From the NCBI GenBank assembly GCA_046049865.1, contig JBJOQO010000069.1:1-17239 (forward strand): a stretch of DNA of 17,239 bases, read 5' to 3'. Below, one piece after another: positions 1 to 7,921 of the stretch (position 1 is its first letter; the number at the start of each line of letters is the position of its first letter). Origin of the DNA: JANPCX01 sp046049865 (GTDB lineage Bacteria; Pseudomonadota; Gammaproteobacteria; Burkholderiales; Burkholderiaceae_C). Made by a program: the position numbers and the translations under genes. The notes below the pieces were generated by a model. The model had not been told where the DNA came from, ran no database searches, and saw nothing but the letters and a program-made list of their open reading frames with translations.

Positions 1-36
1 CGGAAAATCTAAGGCGCTTTGAGGCGAATCGGTCGA

Positions 37-1158
37 TCAGCCGCTCGCCAACACCACCAGCTTCTCAGCCGATACACGCACTTTGATCGCTTTCTCGGAG
101 ATGATGCTGACGATGGCGAATTCCTTTACCGCCGTGTTGCGCCGCACCGGCTCCAGCAAGCCGCTGCCGTCGCGGCTGGTCAGCGCTGCCACCAAAGGTG
201 TGTTGGCATTGGGCCCGCGTTTGACCACCACACCCGCTTCGCCTGATGCCAGTTTCACAAAACACCCTGGTGGGTAAACCCCAAACTCTTTGATGATGGC
301 CGACGACATCGGGTGCCCTTGATCAGCCAGAAAAATAGAGCGCCCCGCTTCATTGGCTGGCAAGGCAGAACGACTGATTCGCCCTGCGAGTTTGGCCGTG
401 TAAATGTCAATGCGCCGCAGCAAGTCGGCGATGTCGCTGACTTCTTTGAGTTTGTTCGGGTAGCCGGTGCCACCGGGGATTTCATGGTGCTGGGATACGG
501 CGTCCAGCCACGCTTTGTCCGTCACGCCCGACCCTTCCAACATTTCTCGGCTGCGAATAGGGTGTTCGTTGATTGCTTCGCGTTGCAACTGGGTGGGCGC
601 TGTGACTTGTGTGGAAAGACGCGCTTGCAACTCCAGCATCGACAGGTTCATGGTCAGCGCGGCCTTGAAGACGCACATTTTTTTCTCTTGCTCCCAGCCC
701 AATCGTTGGGCCACCAAATAACTGGCGATGGCTGAATGCACCGAGTGGCTCACACCGTAATGCTGTTTGCCTGCCACTTCTTGGCGCAGCACTTGAAAAA
801 TGGCCAGGTCGGGGTCCCGCTCCACCAGGGCCAAAATTGGCCGCGCGGTTTCTTCGAGCGATTGCTGAAAATCAGTGGCGATTGATGATTTGAGCGTGCG
901 GCCCACCCGGTCAACCGATTCATTCCACAAACCCGGCAGGCGTTCCACGGGAGCGTCGATGGCTTCACTGCGCAGAGCCTTGAGTTCTTCGGTGTCTACC
1001 TGCGCACCGCGCTCCATCAAGGTATTGAGCTGTTCTTCGGTGGCAATGACTTGGCCGCGCGCGAGCAGCAAGGTGCCGTCCGAGTCGCGGATATTAAAAG
1101 GCAGGGGAGAGCCGACCTTGATTTTTTGCTTAGCAACGGTGAGCGGTGAGCATTCCAT
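37..1158 (-). CDS. HD-GYP-type protein with degenerate HD site
   Basis: HD-GYP proteins normally hydrolyse cyclic di-GMP through a metal-binding HD pair. From the ATG at 1158 (373 aa) residues 11-60 form the small N-terminal domain seen in many betaproteobacterial HD-GYP proteins (GSPLPF, LLLARGQ). The HD-GYP core is about residues 110-290, and the C-terminal extension starts at GVYPPG (293-298). HHE (224-226) and GTGYP (230-234) are present. Where active members read HDIGK, this protein reads MNLSM (about 170-174), so the metal-binding H and D are absent. It is probably not a phosphodiesterase but a ligand-binding or protein-interaction module; that is inference. The frame stays open upstream to a TTG at 1239, but the ATG places the conserved N-terminal domain near the start as in relatives. 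Neither start has a strong Shine-Dalgarno. It is divergent from the ligase at 1419. Confidence 0.85.
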   Translation of the reverse strand: MECSPLTVAKQKIKVGSPLPFNIRDSDGTLLLARGQVIATEEQLNTLMERGAQVDTEELKALRSEAIDAPVERLPGLWNESVDRVGRTLKSSIATDFQQSLEETARPILALVERDPDLAIFQVLRQEVAGKQHYGVSHSVHSAIASYLVAQRLGWEQEKKMCVFKAALTMNLSMLELQARLSTQVTAPTQLQREAINEHPIRSREMLEGSGVTDKAWLDAVSQHHEIPGGTGYPNKLKEVSDIADLLRRIDIYTAKLAGRISRSALPANEAGRSIFLADQGHPMSSAIIKEFGVYPPGCFVKLASGEAGVVVKRGPNANTPLVAALTSRDGSGLLEPVRRNTAVKEFAIVSIISEKAIKVRVSAEKLVVLASG

Positions 1159-1299
1159 CTGGTTCAAGAACCCAAGTAAACAAGCGTCAGCGAGCGACAG
1201 CGATTGAAAATGACACGCACCTGACGCACCAAGATTCAATTAAGCATGAATTTACCGCCATAACCGTTTGATTTTGCTTGGAGTTTGGGGGTAATCACC

Positions 1300-1321
1300 G
1301 GTCAATTCAAGAGATTTGACC
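1300..1321. repeat. Inverted repeat GGTCAA-n10-TTGACC
   Basis: Perfect 6-bp arms at 1300-1305 and 1316-1321 lie in the gap between the divergent HD-GYP and ligase genes. The surrounding sequence (GGGGG upstream, CCCC including part of the right arm) extends it loosely. It could be a regulator operator or a short palindromic interspersed repeat. No second copy was noticed in this window, so the repeat-family idea cannot be tested here. Confidence 0.35.
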
Positions 1322-1344
1322 CCAACAGCCTCCTAAGTGTGATG

Positions 1345-1377
1345 CCGCAGCCGCATTGTGGACGCGGCTGTGGTTTT
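1345..1377 (+). terminator. Terminator-like hairpin with T tract
   Basis: The arms CCGCAGCCGC (1345-1354) and GCGGCTGTGG (1364-1373) pair over 10 bp with one G-U pair and a 9-nt loop, followed at once by TTTT. This is the form of a rho-independent terminator on the plus strand. No plus-strand gene lies upstream in the window, and the ligase starts only 41 nt downstream. It may end a short untranslated transcript, act as an attenuator for the ligase, or be non-functional. Confidence 0.45.
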
Positions 1378-1418
1378 CATGGGGTCGCACCTGGCAGTGG
1401 TTTGCCTAAGATGGCCCC

Positions 1419-3182
1419 ATGAACCACACCGCATCTGACTACGACACCCTGCACGCTAACTTTCGCTGGTCCATTCCCCGGGAATTCAACCTGGCCGAGG
1501 CCTGCTGCGGTCGCTGGGCTAAACGCCAACCTCGTGCGGTGGCGCTGCGGTATGAGCGGATCAATGGCCTGGTTGATTTGTATAGCTATGGCCAGTTGCA
1601 GCGCGCCGCCAATCAGTTGGCGCACCGATTGCGCCAAGAGGGTGTGGGGCCTGGCGACCGAGTGGCCATTGTGTTGCCCCAGTGTTTCGAAACCGCTGTG
1701 GCCCATATCGCAGCCTACCAATTGGGCGCTGTGGCCATGCCCTTGTCGCTGCTGTTTGGCCCCGAGGCGCTGTCCTACCGCCTACAAGACAGTAGGGCAG
1801 TCCTGGCCTTGGTTGACGAATGCGCTTTGAACTCGGTGCGTGTGCTGAGGGCCGAGTTACCCGCGCTGCGGACCGTGCTCGTGGTGTCTGGCCAACACGA
1901 CGCGCTCCTCGTGCCGGGCGAGCAGCACTACGAGCAGGCGCTGCGCGACATGCCCGTGCACTTTGATGGTGTCTCGACGCTGGCCGACGATACGGCCGTG
2001 CTGATCTACACCAGTGGCACCACGGGCCCACCCAAAGGCGCGCTCATTCCACACCGTGCGCTGATTGGCAATTTGCCGGGTTTTGTGTGCAGCCAAAACG
2101 GTTTTGGCTTTGCCTGCTTCAACGGCCAAGCGGTAGCGGGTGTGGCACCCGACGAATCACGCGCTGTGTTTTGGAGCCCGGCCGACTGGGCCTGGACGGG
2201 TGGCCTGATGGACGCGCTCCTGCCCACGCTTTATTTTGGCCGAACCATCGTGGCCCATGCCGGTCGCTTCAGCCCTGAAAAAGCGTTCGAGTTGATCCAA
2301 GCCCACGGCGTCACCCACACGTTTTTGTTCCCCACCGCACTCAAAGCCATGATGAAGGCTGTTCCTCGGCCTGCCGATCGCTACCGATTGCACACCTTGC
2401 AGGCCATCATGAGCGCCGGTGAGGCCGTGGGAGACGCCGTGTTTGCCTATTGTCAAACCCAGTTGGGCATCACCGTGAACGAAATGTTCGGACAAACTGA
2501 AATGAATTACATCGTGGGCAATTGCGCCATGAACGGACGCACCGATGCGCCAGTTTGTTGGCCCGCCAAACCTGGCAGCATGGGCCGTCCCTATCCCGGT
2601 CACCGTGTGGCCGTCATTGATGAGGACGGCATGGAATGCCCGCGCGGTGTGCCTGGTGATGTGGCGGTTCACCGCCTGGACGTGCACGGCATGCCCGACC
2701 CGATTTTTTTCTTGGGATACTGGAACAGGCCCGATGCCACCCAGGCGAAGTTCACTGGTGACCCCGCCTCCAGCTGGTGCCGCACCGGCGACATGGCCAT
2801 CATCGATGAAGCAGGCTACCTCTGGTACCAAGGCCGCAGCGACGACATGTTCAAGGCGGCGGGCTACCGCATAGGGCCCAGCGAAATTGAAAACTGTCTG
2901 GTCAAGCACCCTTCTGTTGCCAACGCGGCCGTGGTGCCGAAACCCGATCTAGAACGTGGCGCGGTGGTCAAAGCTTATGTGGTGCTGGCCGCAGGTTTTG
3001 CGCCCAGCGATGTTTTGATTGACGAACTGCAGCAGCATGTTCGTGCCCGCCTGGCACCCTATGAGTACCCCAAAGAGATTGAATTCATTGAGGCCCTGCC
3101 CATGACCACCACGGGCAAGGTGCAGCGGCGGGTGTTGCGGCTACAGGAGGAGGAACGAGCAGCTCGTGGTGCGCCGTATTGA
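1419..3182 (+). CDS. AMP-dependent acyl-CoA synthetase/ligase
   Basis: The 587-residue protein has the full ANL-superfamily (acyl-CoA synthetase) layout and should activate a carboxylate with ATP to an acyl-adenylate and transfer it to CoA. The phosphate-binding loop YTSGTTGPPKG is at 197-207, GQTE at 358-361, the TGD motif at 456-458, the hinge region GRSDD at 472-476, and the C-terminal catalytic lysine at about K567 in TTTGKVQRR. Segments such as DWAWTGG (256-262) resemble the acetyl-/medium-chain acyl-CoA synthetase branch rather than long-chain FadD, but the substrate cannot be read from sequence. There is no signal peptide, so it is cytoplasmic. The start is the ATG at 1419; only a weak purine stretch precedes it. 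It stands alone on this strand and converges on the AEC permease. Confidence 0.93.
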   Translation: MNHTASDYDTLHANFRWSIPREFNLAEACCGRWAKRQPRAVALRYERINGLVDLYSYGQLQRAANQLAHRLRQEGVGPGDRVAIVLPQCFETAVAHIAAYQLGAVAMPLSLLFGPEALSYRLQDSRAVLALVDECALNSVRVLRAELPALRTVLVVSGQHDALLVPGEQHYEQALRDMPVHFDGVSTLADDTAVLIYTSGTTGPPKGALIPHRALIGNLPGFVCSQNGFGFACFNGQAVAGVAPDESRAVFWSPADWAWTGGLMDALLPTLYFGRTIVAHAGRFSPEKAFELIQAHGVTHTFLFPTALKAMMKAVPRPADRYRLHTLQAIMSAGEAVGDAVFAYCQTQLGITVNEMFGQTEMNYIVGNCAMNGRTDAPVCWPAKPGSMGRPYPGHRVAVIDEDGMECPRGVPGDVAVHRLDVHGMPDPIFFLGYWNRPDATQAKFTGDPASSWCRTGDMAIIDEAGYLWYQGRSDDMFKAAGYRIGPSEIENCLVKHPSVANAAVVPKPDLERGAVVKAYVVLAAGFAPSDVLIDELQQHVRARLAPYEYPKEIEFIEALPMTTTGKVQRRVLRLQEEERAARGAPY

Positions 3183-3207
3183 TGGGGCAAGTGTCCTGTC
3201 GCGCGGC

Positions 3208-3222
3208 CACGCCGCTGGCGTG
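3208..3222. other. Short hairpin between convergent genes
   Basis: CACGCC-GCT-GGCGTG forms a perfect 6-bp stem with a 3-nt loop in the 51-nt gap between the convergent ligase and AEC permease genes. Neither strand has a T tract after it, so it is only a weak candidate for a shared transcription end. Confidence 0.25.
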
Positions 3223-3233
3223 ATGGCGGTGCA

Positions 3234-4121
3234 TCAAGCGGCTTGCGTTCGCATGGCCAGCGCCAAACCCAAAGGCACGAACACCAGGCTGGCGATGTTC
3301 CCTGCGAGCACGATCGCCGCCATTTTTTTCGGTTCTTGCTGGTAGGTTTCGGCCAGCAGGTAGTTCACAGCGGCGGGAGGCAACACCGCAAAAAGAATCA
3401 ACGCGGCCTGCTGCCCAGGTGACAGTGGCAACCAAGGCAGCACCAGGGCCACCGCCAAGATGCCCGTCAACGGGCACAACACCGCGCCCAGCATGCCGTG
3501 CTGCCAATCCGCCCACTTCACCTCGGCCATGCGTATGCCCAAGGTGAACAGCATCAGCGGCAAAGAGATGTCGCCCAGCAGTTGAATGGGTTTGGCCACT
3601 TCCGCCGGAAAACGCCATCCCGACGCACCCATGGCAAACCCGATCAGGGTGGCGATCACCATGGGGCTGCTCAGAATGTTGCGCCACTGGGTTTGCCCAG
3701 AAATCAGCCAAGCGCCTAGCGTGAAGAAGAGCAGGTTGGTTGTCACGAACACGACGATGGCGTTGGGCATCAGCGCCTGGCCAAAAGCGAACATGGCCAA
3801 AGGCAAACCGATGTTGCCGCAGTTGCTGAACATCACCGGCGGCAAAAAAGTACGCCAGTCCAGTTTGAGAAAACGCACCAAAGGCCAAGCGAGCAGGCCC
3901 GATCCCAAAATGATGCCCACGGTGCCCAGCACCAACCAGCTGTCCGCATGCCAATCAAAACTGCGTGTGGACAGCGCGCTGAAGATGAGCGCTGGCAAGA
4001 ACCAGTCCATGTTCATCTTGTTGGTCCATTCCGGGTCGGGTTTGCGGCTTTTGCCGTACCACGTGCCCAGCGCGACCAGGCAAAAAACCGGGATTAGTAC
4101 AAGTGCAAGTTGCGAGACCAT
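3234..4121 (-). CDS. AEC-family permease
   Basis: A 295-residue, very hydrophobic inner-membrane protein with about ten likely membrane segments, matching the auxin efflux carrier (AEC) family of secondary transporters. Family hallmarks are the N-terminal PVFCLVALGTWYGK (11-24) and FSNCGNIGLPLA (98-109), with the Asn/Gly-rich crossover loop typical of the family. Bacterial members move small organic anions such as malate or malonate, but the substrate here is unknown. The frame is open further upstream, but the ATG at 4121 has a good AGGAG 7 nt before it and begins directly at the first membrane helix. It starts 23 nt after the stop of the duplicated unknown protein, so the two are probably cotranscribed and may share a substrate. 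Confidence 0.9.
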   Translation of the reverse strand: MVSQLALVLIPVFCLVALGTWYGKSRKPDPEWTNKMNMDWFLPALIFSALSTRSFDWHADSWLVLGTVGIILGSGLLAWPLVRFLKLDWRTFLPPVMFSNCGNIGLPLAMFAFGQALMPNAIVVFVTTNLLFFTLGAWLISGQTQWRNILSSPMVIATLIGFAMGASGWRFPAEVAKPIQLLGDISLPLMLFTLGIRMAEVKWADWQHGMLGAVLCPLTGILAVALVLPWLPLSPGQQAALILFAVLPPAAVNYLLAETYQQEPKKMAAIVLAGNIASLVFVPLGLALAMRTQAA

Positions 4122-4128
4122 GGTGAGA

Positions 4129-4133
4129 CTCCT
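4129..4133 (-). promoter_or_regulatory. Ribosome binding site of the AEC permease
   Basis: AGGAG on the minus strand, 7 nt before the ATG at 4121. It fixes the start over the upstream frame extension, which would overlap the preceding gene. Confidence 0.7.
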
Positions 4134-4144
4134 GGCAGGTGTGT

Positions 4145-4966
4145 TCAGGCGACAAGGGCTTCGGGCTGTGTGAAGGCGCCAGCAAAGGTGATGGCGTCTT
4201 GTACGGCCATGCCTGCATGCCAGCCGAGTTCGAGGGCGGTGGTATTGCAAAAGGAGATCACGCCCGTGGCATACATGGACCTTGCGTCGCCAATGCGTGC
4301 AGACTGGTGGTGAACCGCCGCCGCTGGGATGTCACCTTGCGCGAGCACCGGCAAACGGCTCAAACCATGGGCTTCGCCCCAACTGCCTGCGTCGTGGAAG
4401 AAGGCAGCGGTGGCGGGCACACCCAAGGCGCTGGCGGGGCCGGCATGCAAGGCTGCGTGTGAGCCGATCACCAAGATGCGATGGGCATCCTGAGGCTGAA
4501 CCAAAGTGACCGAATCGCAACCCATCACCAACGACGGTTTGTGACTGAGAAGGTGACGCCCTTCACGCCATGTGAAGGATGGGCCGCAGGGCATGGGCGC
4601 GGCCACCAGACCTTGAGCCGCTTCGGCGCAAGGCATGCCGACCTCCACACCGCACCGCCGAGCCAACGCATTGGTGTGTGTGACCACCCCGTAGCGGTGC
4701 ATGTGCTCGCCATCACCGATGCGCGCGCTGCGGCGTGACACGGTGGCAGCTGCCATACCCATTTGCTCTAGCGGCAGCAAGCTGGCAAAACCCGCGCCGT
4801 CTTTGCCACCACCCGCGTCGTTGAAGATGACGCCGCGCACCTGTTTGGCAGCGGCAATTGCCCCTGCGATCAAGCCACCGTGAGAGGCTGCTACCACCAC
4901 CTGGCCCGCCACTTCGGGGCCTGGCTGTGTGATGCTGTTCACGACCAAGATCTGCACGTTTCGCAT
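4145..4966 (-). CDS. Unrecognised protein of two homologous halves
   Basis: I do not recognise a named family for this 273-residue protein, though single halves look like a widespread conserved hypothetical. It contains two related units: about residues 22-120 and 164-262. Shared landmarks, 140-142 residues apart, are SH (29-30 and 169-170), DAG (50-52 and 192-194), the identical SARIGD (80-85 and 222-227), a following Met, and GM (110-111 and 252-253). This indicates an ancient internal duplication. The first unit keeps a Gly-rich NDAGGGKDGAG (49-59); the second has diverged there. No signal peptide or membrane helix is apparent, so it is probably cytoplasmic. The start is the ATG at 4966, with AGGAG 5 nt upstream; a longer frame reaches 5089. 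It sits 23 nt upstream of the AEC permease, suggesting a role with that transporter's substrate. Confidence 0.8.
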   Translation of the reverse strand: MRNVQILVVNSITQPGPEVAGQVVVAASHGGLIAGAIAAAKQVRGVIFNDAGGGKDGAGFASLLPLEQMGMAAATVSRRSARIGDGEHMHRYGVVTHTNALARRCGVEVGMPCAEAAQGLVAAPMPCGPSFTWREGRHLLSHKPSLVMGCDSVTLVQPQDAHRILVIGSHAALHAGPASALGVPATAAFFHDAGSWGEAHGLSRLPVLAQGDIPAAAVHHQSARIGDARSMYATGVISFCNTTALELGWHAGMAVQDAITFAGAFTQPEALVA

Positions 4967-4971
4967 GCCAT

Positions 4972-4976
4972 CTCCT
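4972..4976 (-). promoter_or_regulatory. Ribosome binding site of the two-half protein
   Basis: AGGAG on the minus strand, 5 nt before the ATG at 4966. It supports this start over the frame extension to 5089. Confidence 0.65.
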
Positions 4977-5111
4977 AATAGGGCGATGTTTCGTGACGGA
5001 GTGTGCAGAGTTTGTCTCTCCTTGAAAACAAATTCGATGTGAGGCCAGGGGCCTCCCCCCAGGTTCTGACGCGAAATCACGACATACACAAACCAAACGC
5101 CGCGTTGGTGA

Positions 5112-5819
5112 TCACCTGTCGCAGCGCTTGACGCCGGGCATGGCGCGCTGGGACACCTCGTTCATGGGGTCAATTTGCGAAATGCGAGCTTGGTGAACGT
5201 CCAGGCAGCGGCCGTTCAAATGCACACGTTTGCGCCCCTCACCCAGCACGTCCACCTGCAAGGCATCGTTGCCTGTGGTGACTTGTGCGATGCGGTCTTC
5301 CAGCGCGGCGCTCCTGCTGTTGCTGCGAGCGTCGTTCAATGCTTGGCCCAGGATGCTCCCGGTTGAAGCGCGGCTTGGAGGTGACGCCGGGAGTTGCAGT
5401 TGCAGTGCCGGTTGAGATGAAGCTTGGTTGCTTGATTCGGCCTGGTTGCTCACGCCGGATGAAAGTGGTGTGGCGGCTAAAGCGCTGGTGTTGGTGGCGG
5501 TGCTGATGGCCGACGGTAACGAGCCGTTTTGCGCCGATGCGGTTGTCGTTCGTGCTTGCCTTGTATGGGTGGGAGACAACGGTTCCTGCGAAGAAGGCGC
5601 TTGTTTCATGGCGGGCACAGGCAACACTGGAGGCTGCATCCACCGCCACTGCATTCGCTGCAAGGGTGCGGCCGGTGGTTCTTCAGGCTGGACCTGAGAC
5701 GCGACCAGCAGCCAGACCGCATGCAGTGCACATGCGGTGCCAACGGCAATCCAAAAATGGTGCCGAGGTGTTTGCGTGATCAGCGCTGTGACTGGGCGCG
5801 AACCTGTGCTGGTGGACAT
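5112..5819 (-). CDS. Single-pass TonB-like envelope protein
   Basis: The 235-residue protein has the layout of a TonB-type or similar envelope protein: a short cytoplasmic N-terminus, one membrane helix (about residues 22-40, after RHH), a long low-complexity Pro/Ser/Thr/Ala/Gln linker, and a small C-terminal part with RCLDV and a final KRC. The two C-terminal Cys could form a disulfide in the periplasm. It lacks a TonB C-terminal motif I can name, so function is open. The ATG at 5819 has no clear ribosome site. The frame is open to a TTG at 5903, and a TTG at 5870 overlaps the kinase stop (TTGA), so a start coupled to kinase translation is possible. It follows the kinase gene directly, suggesting it belongs to the same operon. 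Confidence 0.7.
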   Translation of the reverse strand: MSTSTGSRPVTALITQTPRHHFWIAVGTACALHAVWLLVASQVQPEEPPAAPLQRMQWRWMQPPVLPVPAMKQAPSSQEPLSPTHTRQARTTTASAQNGSLPSAISTATNTSALAATPLSSGVSNQAESSNQASSQPALQLQLPASPPSRASTGSILGQALNDARSNSRSAALEDRIAQVTTGNDALQVDVLGEGRKRVHLNGRCLDVHQARISQIDPMNEVSQRAMPGVKRCDR

Positions 5820-5866
5820 TGATAAAACCAGACCGTGGGCGGAAAAGGGCGCGGATGATTGGAGGC

Positions 5867-7261
5867 TCAACTCTTTTTCCGTGGCACGGTTAACGTGAAA
5901 CAACAGCCCCTGCCGTCCAAACCGGGGTGCAGCTCAATGCGCCCACCCAAACGCGAGGCGCCCTGAGCCGCGATGGCCAGGCCCAGACCGGAACCAGTGA
6001 CTTCTTGCGACGCGGCCCTGAAAAATCGCTCAAACACTCGGGCTTGATCTGCCGGGGCTATCCCGGGGCCGTTGTCGGCCACACTGAGTTGCCATTGTTT
6101 TTCGTCCGCAGACAAGCACGTCACCACACGGTTGCCGTGGCCCCCTTGGGCATCACGGAAACCGTGGGTGATCGCATTGCCCAGCAGGTTGTGCAGCACC
6201 GATTGAAACGCCAGGCGGTCGACTTGCGCAAAGCAGTGGTCTGGCGCTTCCAAGCTCAGGTCTATCGATGAATTGCCCGGCAGCGACGCCAGCTCGGCCA
6301 GGTGGTCGCGTAGCAGTTGGGCCAAATCCAATCGTTCCACTCGCACCGCGCGATCGGCATCCACCTGGGTCAGCGCCAGCAATTGCTGAACCAAGTGCGA
6401 GGCCCGCGCAATGGCATCTTGTAGTTGCTGACCGGCCAGTTCGCGTGAGGCGGGGCTGTCGCTTTTCATCAGCACGTGGGCCTGGGTGGACACCACGGCC
6501 AGCGGCGTTCGCAGCTCGTGCGCCGCGTCCTGCACGAAAGCGCGTTCGGTTTGCATTTTGTGCGCCAGTCGGGTGGTCAAACCATTGATGGCGTCCACCA
6601 GCGGTGCCAGCTCCGCGTGCACGGTGCTCAGCCTCAATCTGGAAACATCGTCGGTCTCGCGGGCCGAAATCTGCTCGCCCAGTGCCTTCAAAGGCTCCAG
6701 TCCGTGTTTGGCGGCCAACCAAATGGGCAACAGGACCAAGGGAAAGGCAATCAGCAGGTTGGGCAACAAATTTTTAGCCAGCATCCACAGCAACCAAACC
6801 GTGCTGGGCTCGGGCGATGCGATTTGCAGCCGCCAGCGCACGGTTTCGCCAAAATAAAAGTGGTGTGTTTGTGAATCAACGCGGGCGGTGTGCAGTGCCT
6901 GCGGGCCACGGAACCAAGCGGCGTCGGGTAAATCACCCGATGAATAAACCATCTTGCCGCTGGTGCGTTCAGATAAACGCAATTGGATCAAGCCCGGCGC
7001 ATCGGCCAGGCGGCGGCTGTCATTCATCCTGTCCACAAATGCTGCAGCGATGGCTTGTGCTTGGGCGGCATCGGCTGTGTTGTCCAGCGATTGCAGCAAG
7101 CCATCACCGAAAGCTCGGTACTGCTTGTCGCGCACGGTCGCATCCGTGGCCTCGTGGTAGCCATAGGCCATCAGGGCGAACCACACCAGTGTGAACGCCA
7201 CCGCGGTGGCGGTGAAGAGCACGCGCAATAACAAGCTGGGGCGAAAGACTGGCCAGCGCAT
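5867..7261 (-). CDS. Sensor histidine kinase, QseC/TctE-like
   Basis: A 464-residue inner-membrane sensor kinase that autophosphorylates and passes phosphate to the regulator encoded just upstream. Visible in order are membrane helix 1 (about 10-33), a periplasmic sensor region (about 34-153), helix 2 (about 154-182), a HAMP-like linker, the H-box AHELRTPLA with phospho-acceptor His248, N-box HNLLGNAITHG (357-367), G1 DNGPG (396-400) and G2 GSGLGLAI (423-430). All catalytic boxes are intact. The linker and the DAAHELRTPL form are typical of the QseC/TctE group. The sensor region has no motif that reveals its ligand. It begins 3 nt after the regulator's stop codon, so the pair is certainly cotranscribed. 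I give no gene symbol because the QseC/PmrB/TctE split cannot be made by eye. Confidence 0.95.
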   Translation of the reverse strand: MRWPVFRPSLLLRVLFTATAVAFTLVWFALMAYGYHEATDATVRDKQYRAFGDGLLQSLDNTADAAQAQAIAAAFVDRMNDSRRLADAPGLIQLRLSERTSGKMVYSSGDLPDAAWFRGPQALHTARVDSQTHHFYFGETVRWRLQIASPEPSTVWLLWMLAKNLLPNLLIAFPLVLLPIWLAAKHGLEPLKALGEQISARETDDVSRLRLSTVHAELAPLVDAINGLTTRLAHKMQTERAFVQDAAHELRTPLAVVSTQAHVLMKSDSPASRELAGQQLQDAIARASHLVQQLLALTQVDADRAVRVERLDLAQLLRDHLAELASLPGNSSIDLSLEAPDHCFAQVDRLAFQSVLHNLLGNAITHGFRDAQGGHGNRVVTCLSADEKQWQLSVADNGPGIAPADQARVFERFFRAASQEVTGSGLGLAIAAQGASRLGGRIELHPGLDGRGCCFTLTVPRKKS

Positions 7262-7264
7262 GCT

Positions 7265-7921
7265 TTAGGCCACCAACTGATATCCCACACCACGCACGGT
7301 GCGGATGCGCTGTGCCCCAATCTTGCGCCGCAGGTTGGACACGTGCACTTCCAAGGCGCCAAACTCCACACCATCGCCCAGCGGCGCCAAACGTTGCGAG
7401 AGTTGTCCTTTCGGGACCACGCTGCTGCTGTCACGGGCCAATTCAAGCAACAACTGAAACTCGCGGGGTGACAAATCGAGCACCTCACCTGCAAGCGACA
7501 CCACGTGGGCGCGCGGCTCAATGCGCAAGTCACCGAGCTGCCACACCTCGCTGGCTTGTTGCGCGTAACGCCTGACCACCGCACGAATGCGTGACATCAG
7601 CTCGGGCATGGCAAAAGGCTTGATGATGAAATCGTCCGCCCCACCATCCAGCCCTGCCAAACGTTCTTCCAGCGATTCGCGGGCCGTGATCACGATCACT
7701 GGCACGGTGTGGCCGGCGCGCCGCCATGTGGCCAATAAATCCAAACCGAAACCATCGGGCAGGGTGAGGTCCAGCAATACGCAGTCGTAGTCCGCTGCCT
7801 CAAAGTGCATCGGTGCATCGGCCACACGCCGTCGCCACTCGCTGCTTTGGCCCTCGGCTTTGAGTGCTTGTTGTAGCGAACGGCCCAGGTCCAGATCGTC
7901 TTCAATGATCAGCAGATGCAT
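7265..7921 (-). CDS. OmpR-family response regulator
   Basis: The 218-residue protein is a two-domain regulator. The receiver domain (1-115) has acidic residues Asp8/Asp9, phospho-acceptor Asp51 in LLDLTLPDG, Thr79 and Lys101 in IIKPFA. The OmpR-type winged helix (about 128-218) ends in the usual RTVRGVGYQL. It is the cognate partner of the adjacent kinase and resembles the QseB/TctD/PmrA group. Its ATG at 7921 lies inside the 3' end of the hydroxylase gene (20-nt overlap in another frame) with no good Shine-Dalgarno, so translation is probably coupled to that gene. A regulator encoded behind an enzyme in one transcript suggests feedback on its own operon; that is inference. Confidence 0.95.
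   Translation of the reverse strand: MHLLIIEDDLDLGRSLQQALKAEGQSSEWRRRVADAPMHFEAADYDCVLLDLTLPDGFGLDLLATWRRAGHTVPVIVITARESLEERLAGLDGGADDFIIKPFAMPELMSRIRAVVRRYAQQASEVWQLGDLRIEPRAHVVSLAGEVLDLSPREFQLLLELARDSSSVVPKGQLSQRLAPLGDGVEFGALEVHVSNLRRKIGAQRIRTVRGVGYQLVA

Noticed and set aside
1268..1297. TTGATT-18-TAATCA as a plus-strand promoter
   Set aside because: The -10 element matches the consensus at only two positions, so it is no better than chance.
2157..2909. Minus-strand open frame (250 codons) inside the ligase gene
   Set aside because: It lies wholly opposite a complete acyl-CoA synthetase reading frame.
3085..3954. Second minus-strand frame (289 codons) over the AEC gene
   Set aside because: The AEC frame has the membrane helices and ribosome site; this frame is a shifted shadow crossing the convergent junction.
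4967..5111. GGGG/CCCC hairpin in the gap after the TonB-like gene as a terminator
   Set aside because: The short stem has no T tract directly after it, so I cannot claim that the operon ends there.
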